Source of the DNA: Caulobacteraceae bacterium
GTDB taxonomy: Bacteria; Pseudomonadota; Alphaproteobacteria; Caulobacterales; Caulobacteraceae
Direction of reading: 5' to 3'
Assembly (NCBI GenBank): GCA_019748095.1
Contig: JAIEQA010000094.1
Span: 1 to 48,710, forward strand
DNA length: 48,710 nucleotides
This document shows positions 24,765 through 34,059 of the stretch, one piece after another (the first letter of the stretch is position 1; each line of letters begins with the position of its first letter). Under the pieces are notes generated by a model. The model was not told the origin of the DNA. It was given only the letters and a program-made list of their open reading frames with translations, and searched no databases. Made by a program: the position numbers and the translations under genes.

Positions 24765-25733
24765 TCACAGCCACTTGGCCTTCTTGAAGCGCATGAACAG
24801 GAACAGGCAAAACATTGTGATCACCCCGAGCACGACGAAGTAACCATAGGCCGTCTCCAGTTCCGGCATGTGCTTGAAGTTCATGCCGTATATTCCCGCG
24901 ATAGCCGTCGGGACGGCCAGTATCGCCGCCCAGGCCGCGAGCTGGCGGGTGATCACACCCGTGCGTTGGGCTTCCAGAAGGCTGCTGAACTCGAAGACCG
25001 ATGACAGGTTTTGAAGAAGGCCGTCGACCATCGATTGCACGCGATCCACATGGTCCACGACGTCGTTAAAGTAGGGCCGCACCTCGGCGCTGATGCAGGG
25101 AAAATGTCCACGGACGAGCTTTCTGACGACTTCAGCCATGCCTCCGAGCGTGCGCTGGAAGCGCGTGAGTTCGCCTCTCAGGGCGAAGATACGGGCAACA
25201 TCCTCCCGGCCGAGAAAGTCGTCTAGCGACCGTCTCTCCATCTCCAGAACGTCATCCTCGATCATTTCGAAGATGGGCAGATACTGGTCGACGATCCGGT
25301 GCAGGATGGCGTGCAGCACATAATCGACGTCTTGGCCAAAAGGCCCCGGAGACGCCTCTAGCTGCGCTCGCAGGTTGCCGAGCGCTCCGGCGCTGCCGTG
25401 TCTGACGGTGATGAGATGGTTGTGACCGGTGAAGATCGCCATCTTGCCGTAGGCGATGCGGTCGCCGACCAGTTCGGCGGTCTGGGCGACGATGTAGAGC
25501 TCGCCGTTGTAGACTTCGAGCTTTGGCGGGCACAGCGGGTGCATCGCATTGTCCATCGCCAACGGATGGAGGTGGTAGGCCGCCTGAAGCGCGCCAAGCT
25601 CCTGGTCGGTGGGGTCGTGAAGCGCGATCCAGCAGAACCCAGAGCGGCCCTTGTCGAGCTCAAGGCGCTCGTCGATCGCCACCTCCCGGACGCGCTTGCC
25701 GTCCTTGTAGTAGTAGGCGGCCAGGACGCTCAT
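24765..25733 (-). CDS. corA: Magnesium/cobalt transporter CorA
   Basis: Pentameric inner-membrane Mg2+ channel of 322 residues from the ATG at 25733. The large cytoplasmic domain precedes two C-terminal helices joined by the signature IAGIYGMNFKHMPELETAYG (GMN). The first helix is LAAWAAILAVPTAIAGIYG, the second is FVVLGVITMFCLFLFMRF, and the end is basic (KKAKWL). The start overlaps the stop of the GST gene (ATGA), so the two are coupled. Confidence 0.96.
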   Translation of the reverse strand: MSVLAAYYYKDGKRVREVAIDERLELDKGRSGFCWIALHDPTDQELGALQAAYHLHPLAMDNAMHPLCPPKLEVYNGELYIVAQTAELVGDRIAYGKMAIFTGHNHLITVRHGSAGALGNLRAQLEASPGPFGQDVDYVLHAILHRIVDQYLPIFEMIEDDVLEMERRSLDDFLGREDVARIFALRGELTRFQRTLGGMAEVVRKLVRGHFPCISAEVRPYFNDVVDHVDRVQSMVDGLLQNLSSVFEFSSLLEAQRTGVITRQLAAWAAILAVPTAIAGIYGMNFKHMPELETAYGYFVVLGVITMFCLFLFMRFKKAKWL

Positions 25734-26434
25734 GCCGGCCTCGCAGGGATAAGCAAGCCACGTCGGACGGCGGGCCGGGCCAGTGCGCGCCCGCGCCACG
25801 CCTGGACGTTGGCGAAGGCGTCAAACCCCACTACGCCGCCGAGATCGTAGAGTCCGATCAGCCCGTCCACCCAGCCGATCGTCGCGATGTCGGCGATGGA
25901 ATACTCGTCCACAATCCAGTCGCGACCCTCCAGTCGGCGATCCAGAACGCCCAGAAGACGCTTCGTTTCGTCAATGAAGCGCTGCTGGGGGCGCTTGTCC
26001 TCGAAGTCCTTGGCGGGCCCGCGCGTGAAGACGCCGAGCTGACCGAACATCGGCCCGATGGCGGACATCTGGAAGAAGACCCAGGCCAGGGTCTCGTAGC
26101 GTTGGGCGGGCGCACTCGACAGGAACAGCCCCGTCTTGTCCGCCAGGTAGACCAGGATCGCCCCGGATTCCCACAGCGCCAGGGGTTCGCCGTCAGGCCC
26201 GTGCGGGTCGAGGATCGCCGGGATGCGGCCGTTCGGGTTCAGCGACACGAAGGCCGGATCCTTGGACGCGTTGGTCGAGATGTCGATCAGATGGGGTTCG
26301 TACGCCAGGCCGGTCTCTTCCAGCATGATCGAGACCTTCACGCCGTTCGGCGTGGGGAAGGCGTACAGCTGCAGACGCTCGGGATGGGAGGCCGGCCAGC
26401 GCTGTGTGATGGGGAAAGACGAGAGGCCCGGCAT
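25730..26434 (-). CDS. Glutathione S-transferase, Nu-class-like (YfcG/YghU)
   Basis: GST of 234 residues. The thioredoxin-like part has LQLYAFPTPNGVKVSIMLEE with the TPNG motif (active-site Asn/Thr) of Nu-class enzymes, then SLNPNGRIPAILDPHGPDGE. The C-terminal half holds MSAIGPMFGQLGVFTRGPAK and the N-capping box DEYSIADIATIGWVDGL. Nu-class GSTs act as disulfide-bond oxidoreductases and organic peroxidases, which suits the neighbouring Msr genes. It is coupled to corA and 136 bp from msrA. Confidence 0.92.
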   Translation of the reverse strand: MPGLSSFPITQRWPASHPERLQLYAFPTPNGVKVSIMLEETGLAYEPHLIDISTNASKDPAFVSLNPNGRIPAILDPHGPDGEPLALWESGAILVYLADKTGLFLSSAPAQRYETLAWVFFQMSAIGPMFGQLGVFTRGPAKDFEDKRPQQRFIDETKRLLGVLDRRLEGRDWIVDEYSIADIATIGWVDGLIGLYDLGGVVGFDAFANVQAWRGRALARPAVRRGLLIPARPA

Positions 26435-26569
26435 GGTTCTGGGATCCTGAGGCTGCGACGACTGCGGGAGATGACCGGCCTCGTCGAGGTCGGGTTCGAT
26501 GGCCGCATCGCTGGCGATGCGGCCATCAGGATTGCCAACCGACCGGTCCTGGGAATGGTCGGGGAACGC

Positions 26570-27109
26570 CTAGCCCGGTGCGGACCCGGCCGCAGCTTGC
26601 GTGGCGCTCGCGTTCTGACGCTTCGGGATCACCCAGTCGGGCCGGGGGAAGTGGCAGGTGTAACCGTTCGGCCGCTTCTCCAGATAATCCTGGTGATCGG
26701 CCTCGGCTTCCCAGAACTCGCCGACCGGCTCGACCTCGGTGACCACCTTGTTGGCCCACAGCCCGGAGGCGTCCGCGTCGGCGATCGTCTCCAGGGCGAT
26801 GCGCTTCTGGTCTTCGTTTTCGTACCAGATGCCCGATCGGTACGAGAGGCCGACATCATTGCCCTGGCGGTTCTTGGTCGTCGGGTCGTGGATCTTGAAG
26901 AAATACTCCAGGACAGCCCTGTAGCTCGTCACCGCCGGGTCGAAGATGATTTCGATCCCCTCGGCATGGGTTCCGTGATTGCGATAGGTGGCGTTCGGGA
27001 CATCGCCACCGGTGTAACCGACGCGGGTCGAGACGATGCCGGACTGCTTGCGGATCAGATCCTGCATGCCCCAGAAGCAACCGCCCGCGAGAACTGCGCG
27101 CTCATGCAT
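26570..27109 (-). CDS. msrA: Peptide methionine sulfoxide reductase MsrA (copy with msrB)
   Basis: Reduces methionine-S-sulfoxide. The protein has 179 residues, with AAGGAGG before the ATG. The catalytic site is [17 protein letters not shown], followed by [16 protein letters not shown] [20 protein letters not shown] and [10 protein letters not shown]. The lysine/acid pattern and [20 protein letters not shown] are standard. It follows msrB with a 1-nt gap in one operon, so both sulfoxide epimers are covered. Sequence similarity to the copy at 30164 suggests that the two are paralogues. Confidence 0.95.
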   Translation of the reverse strand: MHERAVLAGGCFWGMQDLIRKQSGIVSTRVGYTGGDVPNATYRNHGTHAEGIEIIFDPAVTSYRAVLEYFFKIHDPTTKNRQGNDVGLSYRSGIWYENEDQKRIALETIADADASGLWANKVVTEVEPVGEFWEAEADHQDYLEKRPNGYTCHFPRPDWVIPKRQNASATQAAAGSAPG

Positions 27110-27110
27110 A

Positions 27111-27554
27111 TCAAGCCTCCTTCACCTGGTTGAGATAGTCGCCGTATCCGGCAGCCTCCATTTCGTCGCGCGGGACGAACCGAAGGGACGCCGAGTTGAT
27201 GCAGTAGCGCAGGCCGCCCTTGTCCTTGGGACCGTCGGGGAAGACATGGCCGAGATGGCCGTCGGCGTGCACCGACCGGACCTCGGTCCGGACCATGCCG
27301 TGGGCGCTGTCGCGCACCTCGTTCACGTTCGCCGGAACGATCGGCTTGGTGAAGCTGGGCCAGCCGGAGCCGGAATCGAACTTGTCCGTCGACGCAAACA
27401 GCGGCTCGCCCGACACGATGTCGACGTAGATTCCGGGGGCCTTGTTGTCGTTGTACTCCCCCGTGAAGGGTCGTTCAGTGCCCGACTCCTGGGTGACCCG
27501 GCGTTGCTCGGGGGTCAGCCGGTCGACGGCTGTCTGGGATTTTTCGAACTTCAT
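27111..27554 (-). CDS. msrB: Peptide methionine sulfoxide reductase MsrB
   Basis: Reduces methionine-R-sulfoxide. It has 147 residues from the ATG at 27554. The active-site Cys lies in [15 protein letters not shown] near the C-terminus. Other features are [32 protein letters not shown] and [12 protein letters not shown]. The four Cys of zinc-binding MsrB forms are missing and the position of the resolving Cys is Thr, so this is the metal-free type. Upstream lie a 26-bp element shared with the glyoxalase promoter and a LysR-type box. Confidence 0.95.
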   Translation of the reverse strand: MKFEKSQTAVDRLTPEQRRVTQESGTERPFTGEYNDNKAPGIYVDIVSGEPLFASTDKFDSGSGWPSFTKPIVPANVNEVRDSAHGMVRTEVRSVHADGHLGHVFPDGPKDKGGLRYCINSASLRFVPRDEMEAAGYGDYLNQVKEA

Positions 27555-27609
27555 GATCGTCTCCAATGCCTGTGTGATGGGGCCACTCTAGCGACGCGGG
27601 GCTATCGAG

Positions 27610-27635
27610 AAAATGATATATTATGTTGTTCAGCA
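27610..27635. promoter_or_regulatory. 26-bp element upstream of msrB, twin of 39739-39764
   Basis: AAAATGATATAT, nine bases including GTT, then CAGCA. It shares 21 of 26 bases with the element in front of the glyoxalase-fold gene. It ends 55 nt upstream of the msrB start codon, almost the same distance as its twin (56 nt). A common LysR-type regulator, perhaps the one at 39784, is the simplest reading. Confidence 0.5.
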
Positions 27636-27765
27636 ACTCATAAAGTGATCAATCTAAAGCGGGTGAATGGCGTAGTCCGCATGAGATCACGGCCGCGGGC
27701 AGTCGGCTTCGCCAGTCTCCGCCTGGATCATCGCAGAGCCGCAGAGCGTTCGCCAATGCGCGGCG

Positions 27766-27782
27766 CGCATAGTTTCCATAGC
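27766..27782 (-). promoter_or_regulatory. LysR-type box, copy 5 (upstream of msrBA)
   Basis: Minus strand: GCTAT-GGAAACT-ATGCG, sharing the first 14 bases with copy 1. It lies about 210 bp before the msrB start and 21 bp past the 3' end of the LysR gene. A further palindrome, ATGCGC-GGC-GCGCAT (27756-27770), overlaps it. Confidence 0.5.
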
Positions 27783-27802
27783 GTGGGGCGCCGTCGACGA
27801 CT

Positions 27803-28678
27803 TCAGCCCCACTCGAACCCGGTCGCCAGCTGCGCGACCTTGCGTATCTCCACCGGGGCGGTCGAGCCGGACACTGTCGCCAGCACCACCTCCCGCTCCA
27901 GGGTGAAGCCGTCGATCAGGCGGGTGACCAGGCCGTCCGCCGAGACCGATCGTTCCGGGAGTATGCAGATGGCGTCGCCGTCGGCGACGACCCGTTGCAC
28001 CCAGTCCTCGCGATCAGACCGCAACCTCGGCCGCATGAGCAGGTCCCCGCGACCGAAGTGTTCGAGAATCTGGTCACGAAACTCGCAGTTCAATCGGTCG
28101 ACAAAAGGAAAGGCGAACAGGTCTTCGCTGCGGACGATCTCCCGGCCGGCCAGAGGATGTCGCTCGGAACAGCCAAGGACGAACCGCTCCCGATAAAGCG
28201 GATGCACGTCCAGTTTCCGGTCCAGTCTGGTCTCCCGGGCCAGAACACAGGCGTGATATTTCCCCGAAAGGATTTCCGATGTGGTCTCGCCCGCGTTCAG
28301 AGAGTGCAGCCTGATCTCGATCAAGGGCGCTTCCGCCAGCACGCGCGCGAAGAAGCCCGCCAGGATCTTTGGTCCGATCGTGGACGCGACGGCGACATCC
28401 AGCACGCGATGTCGCCCCATCGCCCAGCTCTCGGAGTGGTCGCGAACGCTCTTCATCGCGGCCTTCATGCGCCTGAACTCCGCCTCGACATCCTGACCGA
28501 GGCCGGTGAGGCGGCTGTTCTTCCCGTCGCGATAGATCAGCGGCCCGCCGAGCTCCTCCTCCAGGCGGCGGATGGCGCGGGTCAGACTGGGCTGTGAAAC
28601 GCCGCTCAGCCGCGCCGCCGCCGTGAAATTGAGCGTCTCGGCAAGGTTGATGAAATAGCTGACCTGAGTGAGTTCCAT
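27803..28678 (-). CDS. LysR family transcriptional regulator
   Basis: LysR-type regulator of 291 residues. The N-terminal helix-turn-helix reads LTQVSYFINLAETLNFTAAA followed by RLSGVSQPSLTRAIRRLEEE; the recognition part ends with LGGPLIYRDGKNSRLTGLG. The effector domain (residues 90-290) starts LDVAVASTIGPKILAGFFAR. Its only Cys are in HACVLARE, VLGCSERHP, RLNCEFRD and AICILPE, so a redox role is possible but unproven. It precedes the msrBA operon on the same strand and is divergent from the hydrolase-OsmC gene, with two MarR-type operators between. Confidence 0.93.
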   Translation of the reverse strand: MELTQVSYFINLAETLNFTAAARLSGVSQPSLTRAIRRLEEELGGPLIYRDGKNSRLTGLGQDVEAEFRRMKAAMKSVRDHSESWAMGRHRVLDVAVASTIGPKILAGFFARVLAEAPLIEIRLHSLNAGETTSEILSGKYHACVLARETRLDRKLDVHPLYRERFVLGCSERHPLAGREIVRSEDLFAFPFVDRLNCEFRDQILEHFGRGDLLMRPRLRSDREDWVQRVVADGDAICILPERSVSADGLVTRLIDGFTLEREVVLATVSGSTAPVEIRKVAQLATGFEWG

Positions 28679-28743
28679 AGTCCTCGGCCCATGCGCTGAC
28701 AGACGCTTCCCCGGGAGCCCGCCTTCGAAAACGGACGCAGAAG

Positions 28744-28758
28744 TATGCGCGACGCATA
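28744..28758. promoter_or_regulatory. MarR-type operator A
   Basis: TATGCG-CGA-CGCATA, a perfect 6-bp-arm palindrome with 3-bp centre. It lies in the 222-bp gap between lysR and the hydrolase-OsmC gene and could serve either direction. Confidence 0.6.
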
Positions 28759-28781
28759 TAACTGAGACCCTTGGGCTTGTC

Positions 28782-28800
28782 TATATGCGCCCCGCATATA
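28782..28800. promoter_or_regulatory. MarR-type operator B with overlapping TATAAT
   Basis: TATATGCG-CCC-CGCATATA, perfect 8-bp arms. TATAAT at 28797-28802 overlaps its right end and could be the -10 for the hydrolase-OsmC gene. Binding there would block RNA polymerase. Confidence 0.65.
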
Positions 28801-28900
28801 ATAATGCGTTCGCGAGATGACGTTCACTGGTCAGCGATTGCGCTTCCGGCCGTAGGATCGGATCGGAGGCGCCGACGCCAGGCCGCCCGCTGAAGGTTCG

Positions 28901-30133
28901 ATGCATATGGCCAGATCAACATTCACGTTCGTCGGCAGGGCGGGAGCCCCGCTGTCCGGGCATCTCGAGGGGCCGGAGGGCACGCCGCGAGGCTGGGCGA
29001 TCTTCGCCCACTGCTTCACCTGCGGGAAGGACAGCCACGCCGCCGTTCGCATCTCGCGTGCGCTGTCGCGTGCGGGCATCGGGGTCCTGCGGTTCGATTT
29101 CGCCGGAACCGGGATCAACGGCGGGATGGAAGGCGCTCTCAGTTTCGCTTCGGACGTGGAGGATCTGCGCGCTGCCGCGCAGGCGATGGCCGGGGCCGGT
29201 ATGTCGCCTTCACTGCTTGTCGGGCACAGCCTGGGCGGCGCCGCGGCGCTCATCGCCGCAACCGAACTGCCCGACGTCGCGGCGGTGGCGACGATCGGCG
29301 CCCCCGCCGACCTCCGGCATATCCTGCGAGACTTCCCGGCCAGCGATCTCGACGCCATCAGAAGCGAGGGCGAGGCCTCGGTGGAGATCGGCGGAAGACC
29401 CTTCGTCATTCGCCGCAGCTTCCTGGAGGCTGTCGAGCGGTATGATGTCGAGACCTGTATCGCGTCCCTGCGACGTCCGGTTCTGATCATCCATTCGCCG
29501 CTGGATCAGGTCGTCGGCATCGACCACGCGTCGCGCCTCTTCGTCGCGTCCAGACACCCCAAGAGCTTCCTCTCGCTCGATACGGGGGATCACCTTCTCA
29601 CCGACATCGACGATGCCAACTACGCCGCAGCCATGGTGGCGGCGTGGGCGAGCCGCTTCCTGCCCCTTCTCGTGGCGGACCTCCCGCAGATCGAGGTCGC
29701 CGAGGGGGTCGTCGCCACCGAAACGCTTGCGGGGAAATTTCAGCTCAACATCCGCAGCGGCGAGCATGCGCTGCTCGCCGACGAGCCGACCTCGGTCGGC
29801 GGTCTGGGCACCGGTCTGTCGCCCTATGAACTGGTCTCCGCCGGCCTCGCCGCCTGCACGGTGATGACGATGCGCCTCTACGCCGACCGCAAGGGGTTCC
29901 CGCTCGAACGGGCGAGCACGACCGTTCAGCATGCGAAGATAAAGGACATGATGCCGCCTGACCGGTTCACTCGCACCGTGGTTCTCGAAGGGCCGCTGAG
30001 TGATGAACAGCGGGCCCGAATTCTCGAGATCGCGGATCGATGCCCCGTCGACTTGAGCCTCATCCGTGGCTCGGACGTGCAGACCGAACTCCAGAGCGCC
30101 GGTCAGACGAGCAGTCCCACCACTCCGGCCTGA
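28901..30133 (+). CDS. Bifunctional alpha/beta hydrolase-OsmC fusion protein
   Basis: Fusion of a serine hydrolase (residues about 1-255) and an OsmC/Ohr-type thiol peroxidase domain (about 270-400), 410 residues in total. The hydrolase half has the oxyanion region AIFAHCFTCGKDSHAAVRIS, nucleophile elbow GHSLGG and final His in LDTGDHLLTD. The OsmC half has AGLAACTVMTMRLYADRKG with the peroxidatic Cys and EIADRCPVDLSL with the resolving Cys. Such fusions occur widely in Proteobacteria and are thought to process hydroperoxides or their adducts. msrA follows after 30 bp in the same direction. Two MarR-type operators lie upstream. Confidence 0.93.
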   Translation: MHMARSTFTFVGRAGAPLSGHLEGPEGTPRGWAIFAHCFTCGKDSHAAVRISRALSRAGIGVLRFDFAGTGINGGMEGALSFASDVEDLRAAAQAMAGAGMSPSLLVGHSLGGAAALIAATELPDVAAVATIGAPADLRHILRDFPASDLDAIRSEGEASVEIGGRPFVIRRSFLEAVERYDVETCIASLRRPVLIIHSPLDQVVGIDHASRLFVASRHPKSFLSLDTGDHLLTDIDDANYAAAMVAAWASRFLPLLVADLPQIEVAEGVVATETLAGKFQLNIRSGEHALLADEPTSVGGLGTGLSPYELVSAGLAACTVMTMRLYADRKGFPLERASTTVQHAKIKDMMPPDRFTRTVVLEGPLSDEQRARILEIADRCPVDLSLIRGSDVQTELQSAGQTSSPTTPA

Positions 30134-30163
30134 TGGTTCCGCACGACGGAAAGGGAGCAGTCC

Positions 30164-30685
30164 GTGAGCCAGTCAACGATCGGCAAGGAGGCGGGTGCGA
30201 CAGAGAGGGCCATTCTCGCGGGCGGCTGCTTCTGGGGCATGGAGGATCTGCTGCGCCGGGCCAGGGGCGTCGTTTCGACGCGAGCCGGCTACATCGGCGG
30301 GGACAGCCCTGATCCGACCTATGCGAGCCATCACGGCCATGCGGAAGCGGTGGAAGTGACCTTCGACCCTTCGGTCGTCAGCTACCGCGCCCTGCTGGAG
30401 CTCTTCTTCCAGATCCACGACCCCACGACCTACGAGCAACAGGGCAGCGATCTGGGTCCGAGCTATCGATCGGCGATCTTCTACACCTCGGCGGCGCAAA
30501 TGGACGTCGCCCTGGCGACCATCGCCGAGATCGAGGCGTCAGGGCGTTGGCCCGGCCCGGTCGTGTCTGAAATCAATCCGGAAGAAGCCTTCTGGGAGGC
30601 GGAGGCGGAGCACCAGGGCTACCTGTCACGCCATCGCGGCGGCTACAGCTGCCACTTCGCTCGCCCAACCTGGCGCCTGGATTGA
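30164..30685 (+). CDS. msrA: Peptide methionine sulfoxide reductase MsrA (third copy)
   Basis: MsrA of 173 residues starting at GTG 30164 after GGGAG; the active site is [20 protein letters not shown]. It continues [40 protein letters not shown] and [20 protein letters not shown]. It lies 30 bp after the hydrolase-OsmC gene and is probably co-transcribed and repressed with it. It is clearly related to the copy at 26570, sharing length and all motifs, but differs in about half the visible positions. Confidence 0.95.
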   Translation: MSQSTIGKEAGATERAILAGGCFWGMEDLLRRARGVVSTRAGYIGGDSPDPTYASHHGHAEAVEVTFDPSVVSYRALLELFFQIHDPTTYEQQGSDLGPSYRSAIFYTSAAQMDVALATIAEIEASGRWPGPVVSEINPEEAFWEAEAEHQGYLSRHRGGYSCHFARPTWRLD

Positions 30686-30755
30686 AAGGACGTCGAACAC
30701 GCCGGAGATGCGTCGAGATGCGGCCCATACAGACGGACGCGAATAGCGTCGCTGC

Positions 30756-30771
30756 AGGCGCGCTCGCGCCT
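30756..30771. terminator. Short hairpin between converging msrA and marR
   Basis: AGGCGC pairs with GCGCCT around a 4-nt loop and overlaps the last bases of the marR stop. It may end transcription of the hydrolase-OsmC-msrA unit. Confidence 0.35.
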
Positions 30772-31309
30772 ACGGAGTGTCGGTCTTTTCCCGATCGACG
30801 CCGCGTTCAAGCAATTCGGCATCGACGGGGCAGTTCGTGCAGCCCGCGTAACAACATAGGCGGCAGATGCGGTACGAGTGCTCAAGGTTTTCCAGACGGT
30901 CACGCAGAACACGTTCAGCGATGTCGGAAAGAATCTTCAGCTCGCCGGGTTCGAGGATCGACAGCCCCTCGGCGATCACCTGATCGCGTGAGGCCAGGAC
31001 CGCATTGCTCGCGACTTCGCCGGCGGCGGTGAGATGAAGGGACCGGCTGCGGCCGTCCGTCGAATGTTCCCTGCGCTCGATCAATCCCTCGGCCGCCAGT
31101 CGATCCACCAGACGAACGGTCCCGGCATGCGACAGACCCACGCCAACCGCCAGCATTCGGATGGAGAGCCCGGGCTTGTGCGACAGCAAGGCGAGGGCCG
31201 AGGCGGCCGGTCCGGCTTCGGGCGCCCGCGACGAACTGGCGCGAACGATGTCGTCGCTGATCATCAGTGCGAACGCCCCGAAAATATTTCGACCTCGAGA
31301 CCCATCCAT
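30770..31309 (-). CDS. MarR family regulator with C-terminal CxxC-x4-CxxC (paralogue 1)
   Basis: Winged-helix regulator of 179 residues from the ATG at 31309; a frame back to 31408 crosses the operator and is rejected. The DNA-binding part is GVGLSHAGTVRLVDRLAAEG, then LIERREHSTDGRSRSLHLTA as the wing. The C-terminus has RICRLCCYAGCTNCPVDAEL, giving CxxC-x4-CxxC, suited to a metal site or a thiol switch. It shares the start MD.S...IFGAF and the Cys cluster with the paralogue at 32984. The nearby operator copy begins 12 nt upstream of its start codon. Confidence 0.93.
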   Translation of the reverse strand: MDGSRGRNIFGAFALMISDDIVRASSSRAPEAGPAASALALLSHKPGLSIRMLAVGVGLSHAGTVRLVDRLAAEGLIERREHSTDGRSRSLHLTAAGEVASNAVLASRDQVIAEGLSILEPGELKILSDIAERVLRDRLENLEHSYRICRLCCYAGCTNCPVDAELLERGVDREKTDTP

Positions 31310-31320
31310 CGCGGTGTGTA

Positions 31321-31339
31321 TATGTGCGCGAAGCATAGA
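31321..31339. promoter_or_regulatory. MarR-type operator C, degenerate, before marR paralogue 1
   Basis: TATGTGCG-CGA-AGCATAGA, matching the palindrome in five of eight arm pairs with the CGA centre of operator A. It ends 12 nt before the marR start codon, which fits autoregulation. Confidence 0.45.
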
Positions 31340-31728
31340 CAGCAAGTCTCGGGGTGTCACCTGAAGCGGCCGCCAAATTTGACGGAAGCGATTGTTCTTA
31401 AATGACAAAACCGCATTAGCTACGCGCTGGCGATCAGGAAAAATTCGTATTTGGCTCTGCTAACAGCGGGCCGGTCCGATACCTGGACGCTATAGCCGAC
31501 ACCCCCCGACCGCCTGCCAGCCCTCACCGATCCGGCCAGCTGTCGCCCTGCTCGACCTGCCGCACCCGTTGACCTCTCCTGTCTTCACGGAATGGTCTGT
31601 GCGTGGCGCATACATTGAGCTACGGTTCCGCTTGGGGTCTCGGCGTCCGACGTGTTGCGCGCGGAGATCGAGACGCCCCGAGTCGCCGCCAAGCGGCCGT
31701 CAGTCCTTTCAGAGCGACGGGAACGAGA
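31340..31728. other. Intergenic region between marR paralogue 1 and gapdh
   Basis: About 390 bp with no supported gene. It contains operator D and a possible gapdh promoter near 31569-31597. Between 31380 and 31480 it is AT-rich (TGTTCTTAAATGACAAAACC near 31390), probably the marR promoter on the minus strand. I see no small RNA or riboswitch structure. Confidence 0.4.
31598..31612. promoter_or_regulatory. MarR-type operator D and promoter before gapdh
   Basis: TGTGCG-TGG-CGCATA, one mismatch in six pairs, with the same TGG centre as operator E. TTGACC at 31569-31574 is a plausible -35, with a weak -10 near 31591-31597, so the operator would cover the transcription start. Confidence 0.55.
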
Positions 31729-32736
<1,008 letters not shown>

Positions 32737-32948
32737 CAAAATCTCTTCGGCAGATCGAAGCCTCACCTCCCGGCCGCGATCCCCGACATGGAAGTCGCCG
32801 GGCGTCTCGAAGTGTCGGAGCTCAAAGAGCTTCGGGTCGGAGACAAACCAAGGGGTCCGGGCTTGCTCTGCAAGGCGCGCCACAGGCGCCCGTCGGCCCT
32901 GAGACCGGAAGCCCGGGCGGCCGCCACTCGACATCCCGCGCCGGTGAC

Positions 32949-32967
32949 TATATGCATGGCGCATATA
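32949..32967. promoter_or_regulatory. MarR-type operator E over the marR paralogue 2 promoter
   Basis: TATATGCA-TGG-CGCATATA, one mismatch in eight pairs. TCGACA at 32928-32933 and TATGCA at 32951-32956 are spaced by 17 nt and would form a promoter whose -10 lies inside the operator. The start codon is 17 nt further on. The 211 bp before it (32737-32947) hold no supported gene. Confidence 0.65.
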
Positions 32968-32983
32968 CTCCGGAGCCTTGGCG

Positions 32984-33499
32984 ATGGACGACTCTTCCGA
33001 CCGCCTCATCAATACCTTCGGCGCACTCTCGCTGGCCGTGTCCGACAGGGTTCGAATGGCGATCGCGGAGGCGTTCAGTGCCGGCGGTCAGACAGCGGCG
33101 GCGTTGATCGCGATCGGTCACGAGCCGGGCATGTCGATCGGCCAGATCCGCCAGATCCTGCGATTGTCGCACGCCGGGGCGGTCCGCGTCGTCGAGAGGC
33201 TCGGAGACCAGGGCCTGGTCGCGAAATCACAGTCGGCGTCGGACCGACGGGTGGTGCACGTCACCCTGACGTCGCAGGGTCAGAGCGAGCGGACCAAACT
33301 CCTCGGTCTTCGGAACGCCGTGCTTGCGGAGATCCTCCGCAATGTCCCTGCCGAGGATCGCGTCGTCCTCGAGCGGGTCGCGGACTCCATCCTGTCGTCC
33401 CTCTTCAGCGATCCCCAGCGAGGCCTGGCGACATGCCGTCTCTGCGATCGCGCCCGCTGCTACGACTGTCCCGTCGAGACATCATCCCTGACCCCGTGA
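32984..33499 (+). CDS. MarR family regulator with C-terminal CxxC-x4-CxxC (paralogue 2)
   Basis: Winged-helix regulator of 171 residues, starting at the ATG 32984. The DNA-binding part is ILRLSHAGAVRVVERLGDQG with wing LVAKSQSASDRRVVHVTLTS. The C-terminus is ATCRLCDRARCYDCPVETSS, again CxxC-x4-CxxC and CPV. Paralogue 1 shares N-terminal start, SHAG-VR-V-RL helix, a similar wing and the Cys cluster. The downstream DUF417 gene follows after 28 bp, so the two are probably one unit with operator E controlling it. Confidence 0.94.
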   Translation: MDDSSDRLINTFGALSLAVSDRVRMAIAEAFSAGGQTAAALIAIGHEPGMSIGQIRQILRLSHAGAVRVVERLGDQGLVAKSQSASDRRVVHVTLTSQGQSERTKLLGLRNAVLAEILRNVPAEDRVVLERVADSILSSLFSDPQRGLATCRLCDRARCYDCPVETSSLTP

Positions 33500-33527
33500 C
33501 GGGATCACCTGTTCCGGAGGAGTCCAA

Positions 33528-34007
33528 ATGAGCGCTTTAGGTCGTTGCGAATTTCGTGTGGCCGAGCGGAGCTGGAAGGATTTCGCCCTGCTTCGATGGG
33601 CGCTCGTGATCGTCTTCCTGTGGTTCGGCGCGATGAAGTTCACGGCGTACGAAGCGGGTGGCATCGCCCCGTTCATCGAGCACAGCCCGCTCATGAGTTG
33701 GCTCGGGATGTTCGGGACCCAGGGTCAGAGTTATGTCATCGGAACCATCGAACTGTCCGTCGCTCTCGTTCTGATCCTCGGGGCGTATCACCCGCTCTTC
33801 TCCGCGCTCGGCGCGCTGATGTCGGCCGCCACCTTCATGCTGACGCTGACCTTCCTGATGACCACACCCGGCGTGGCGGAGATGACGGCCGGGGGTTTTC
33901 CGGCGCTTTCGGCGGCGCCGGGGCAATTCCTTCTGAAGGACGCCGTACTCATGGCGGCGTCGGTCGTACTGCTGCGGGCCTCTGTCCGCTACAACCCGCC
34001 GCGATGA
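33528..34007 (+). CDS. DUF417 (YkgB/RclC-like) membrane protein
   Basis: Inner-membrane protein of 159 residues with a good ribosome site (GGAGGAG). The signature WALVIVFLWFGAMKFTAYEA, then GIAPFIEHSPLMSWLG, is that of DUF417. Three further hydrophobic stretches follow, including GTIELSVALVLILGAY and a C-terminal LLKDAVLMAASVVLL. In E. coli the DUF417 protein RclC belongs to the rclABC operon induced by reactive chlorine species. Placement after a thiol-rich MarR and near MsrA fits a similar role, by inference. Start chosen at ATG 33528. Confidence 0.88.
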   Translation: MSALGRCEFRVAERSWKDFALLRWALVIVFLWFGAMKFTAYEAGGIAPFIEHSPLMSWLGMFGTQGQSYVIGTIELSVALVLILGAYHPLFSALGALMSAATFMLTLTFLMTTPGVAEMTAGGFPALSAAPGQFLLKDAVLMAASVVLLRASVRYNPPR

Positions 34008-34059
34008 ATGTCCGCGACGGGTGGTGGCTGTTCAAAGCGCCCAAGGACTGTGAGAGCTG

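Noticed and set aside
27756..27770. ATGCGC-GGC-GCGCAT palindrome as a sixth MarR operator
   Set aside because: The symmetry is perfect, but the shared core would have a 5-bp rather than 3-bp spacer, so it does not match the other sites.
31481..31498. GATACC...CTATAG as a sixth LysR-type box
   Set aside because: The arms resemble the motif, but the conserved AAACT centre and the T-N11-A spacing are missing.
32763..32957. Possible short minus-strand gene or remnant between gapdh and marR
   Set aside because: Part of the frame reads like a plausible protein fragment, but there is no ribosome site or recognised family and it would run through operator E.
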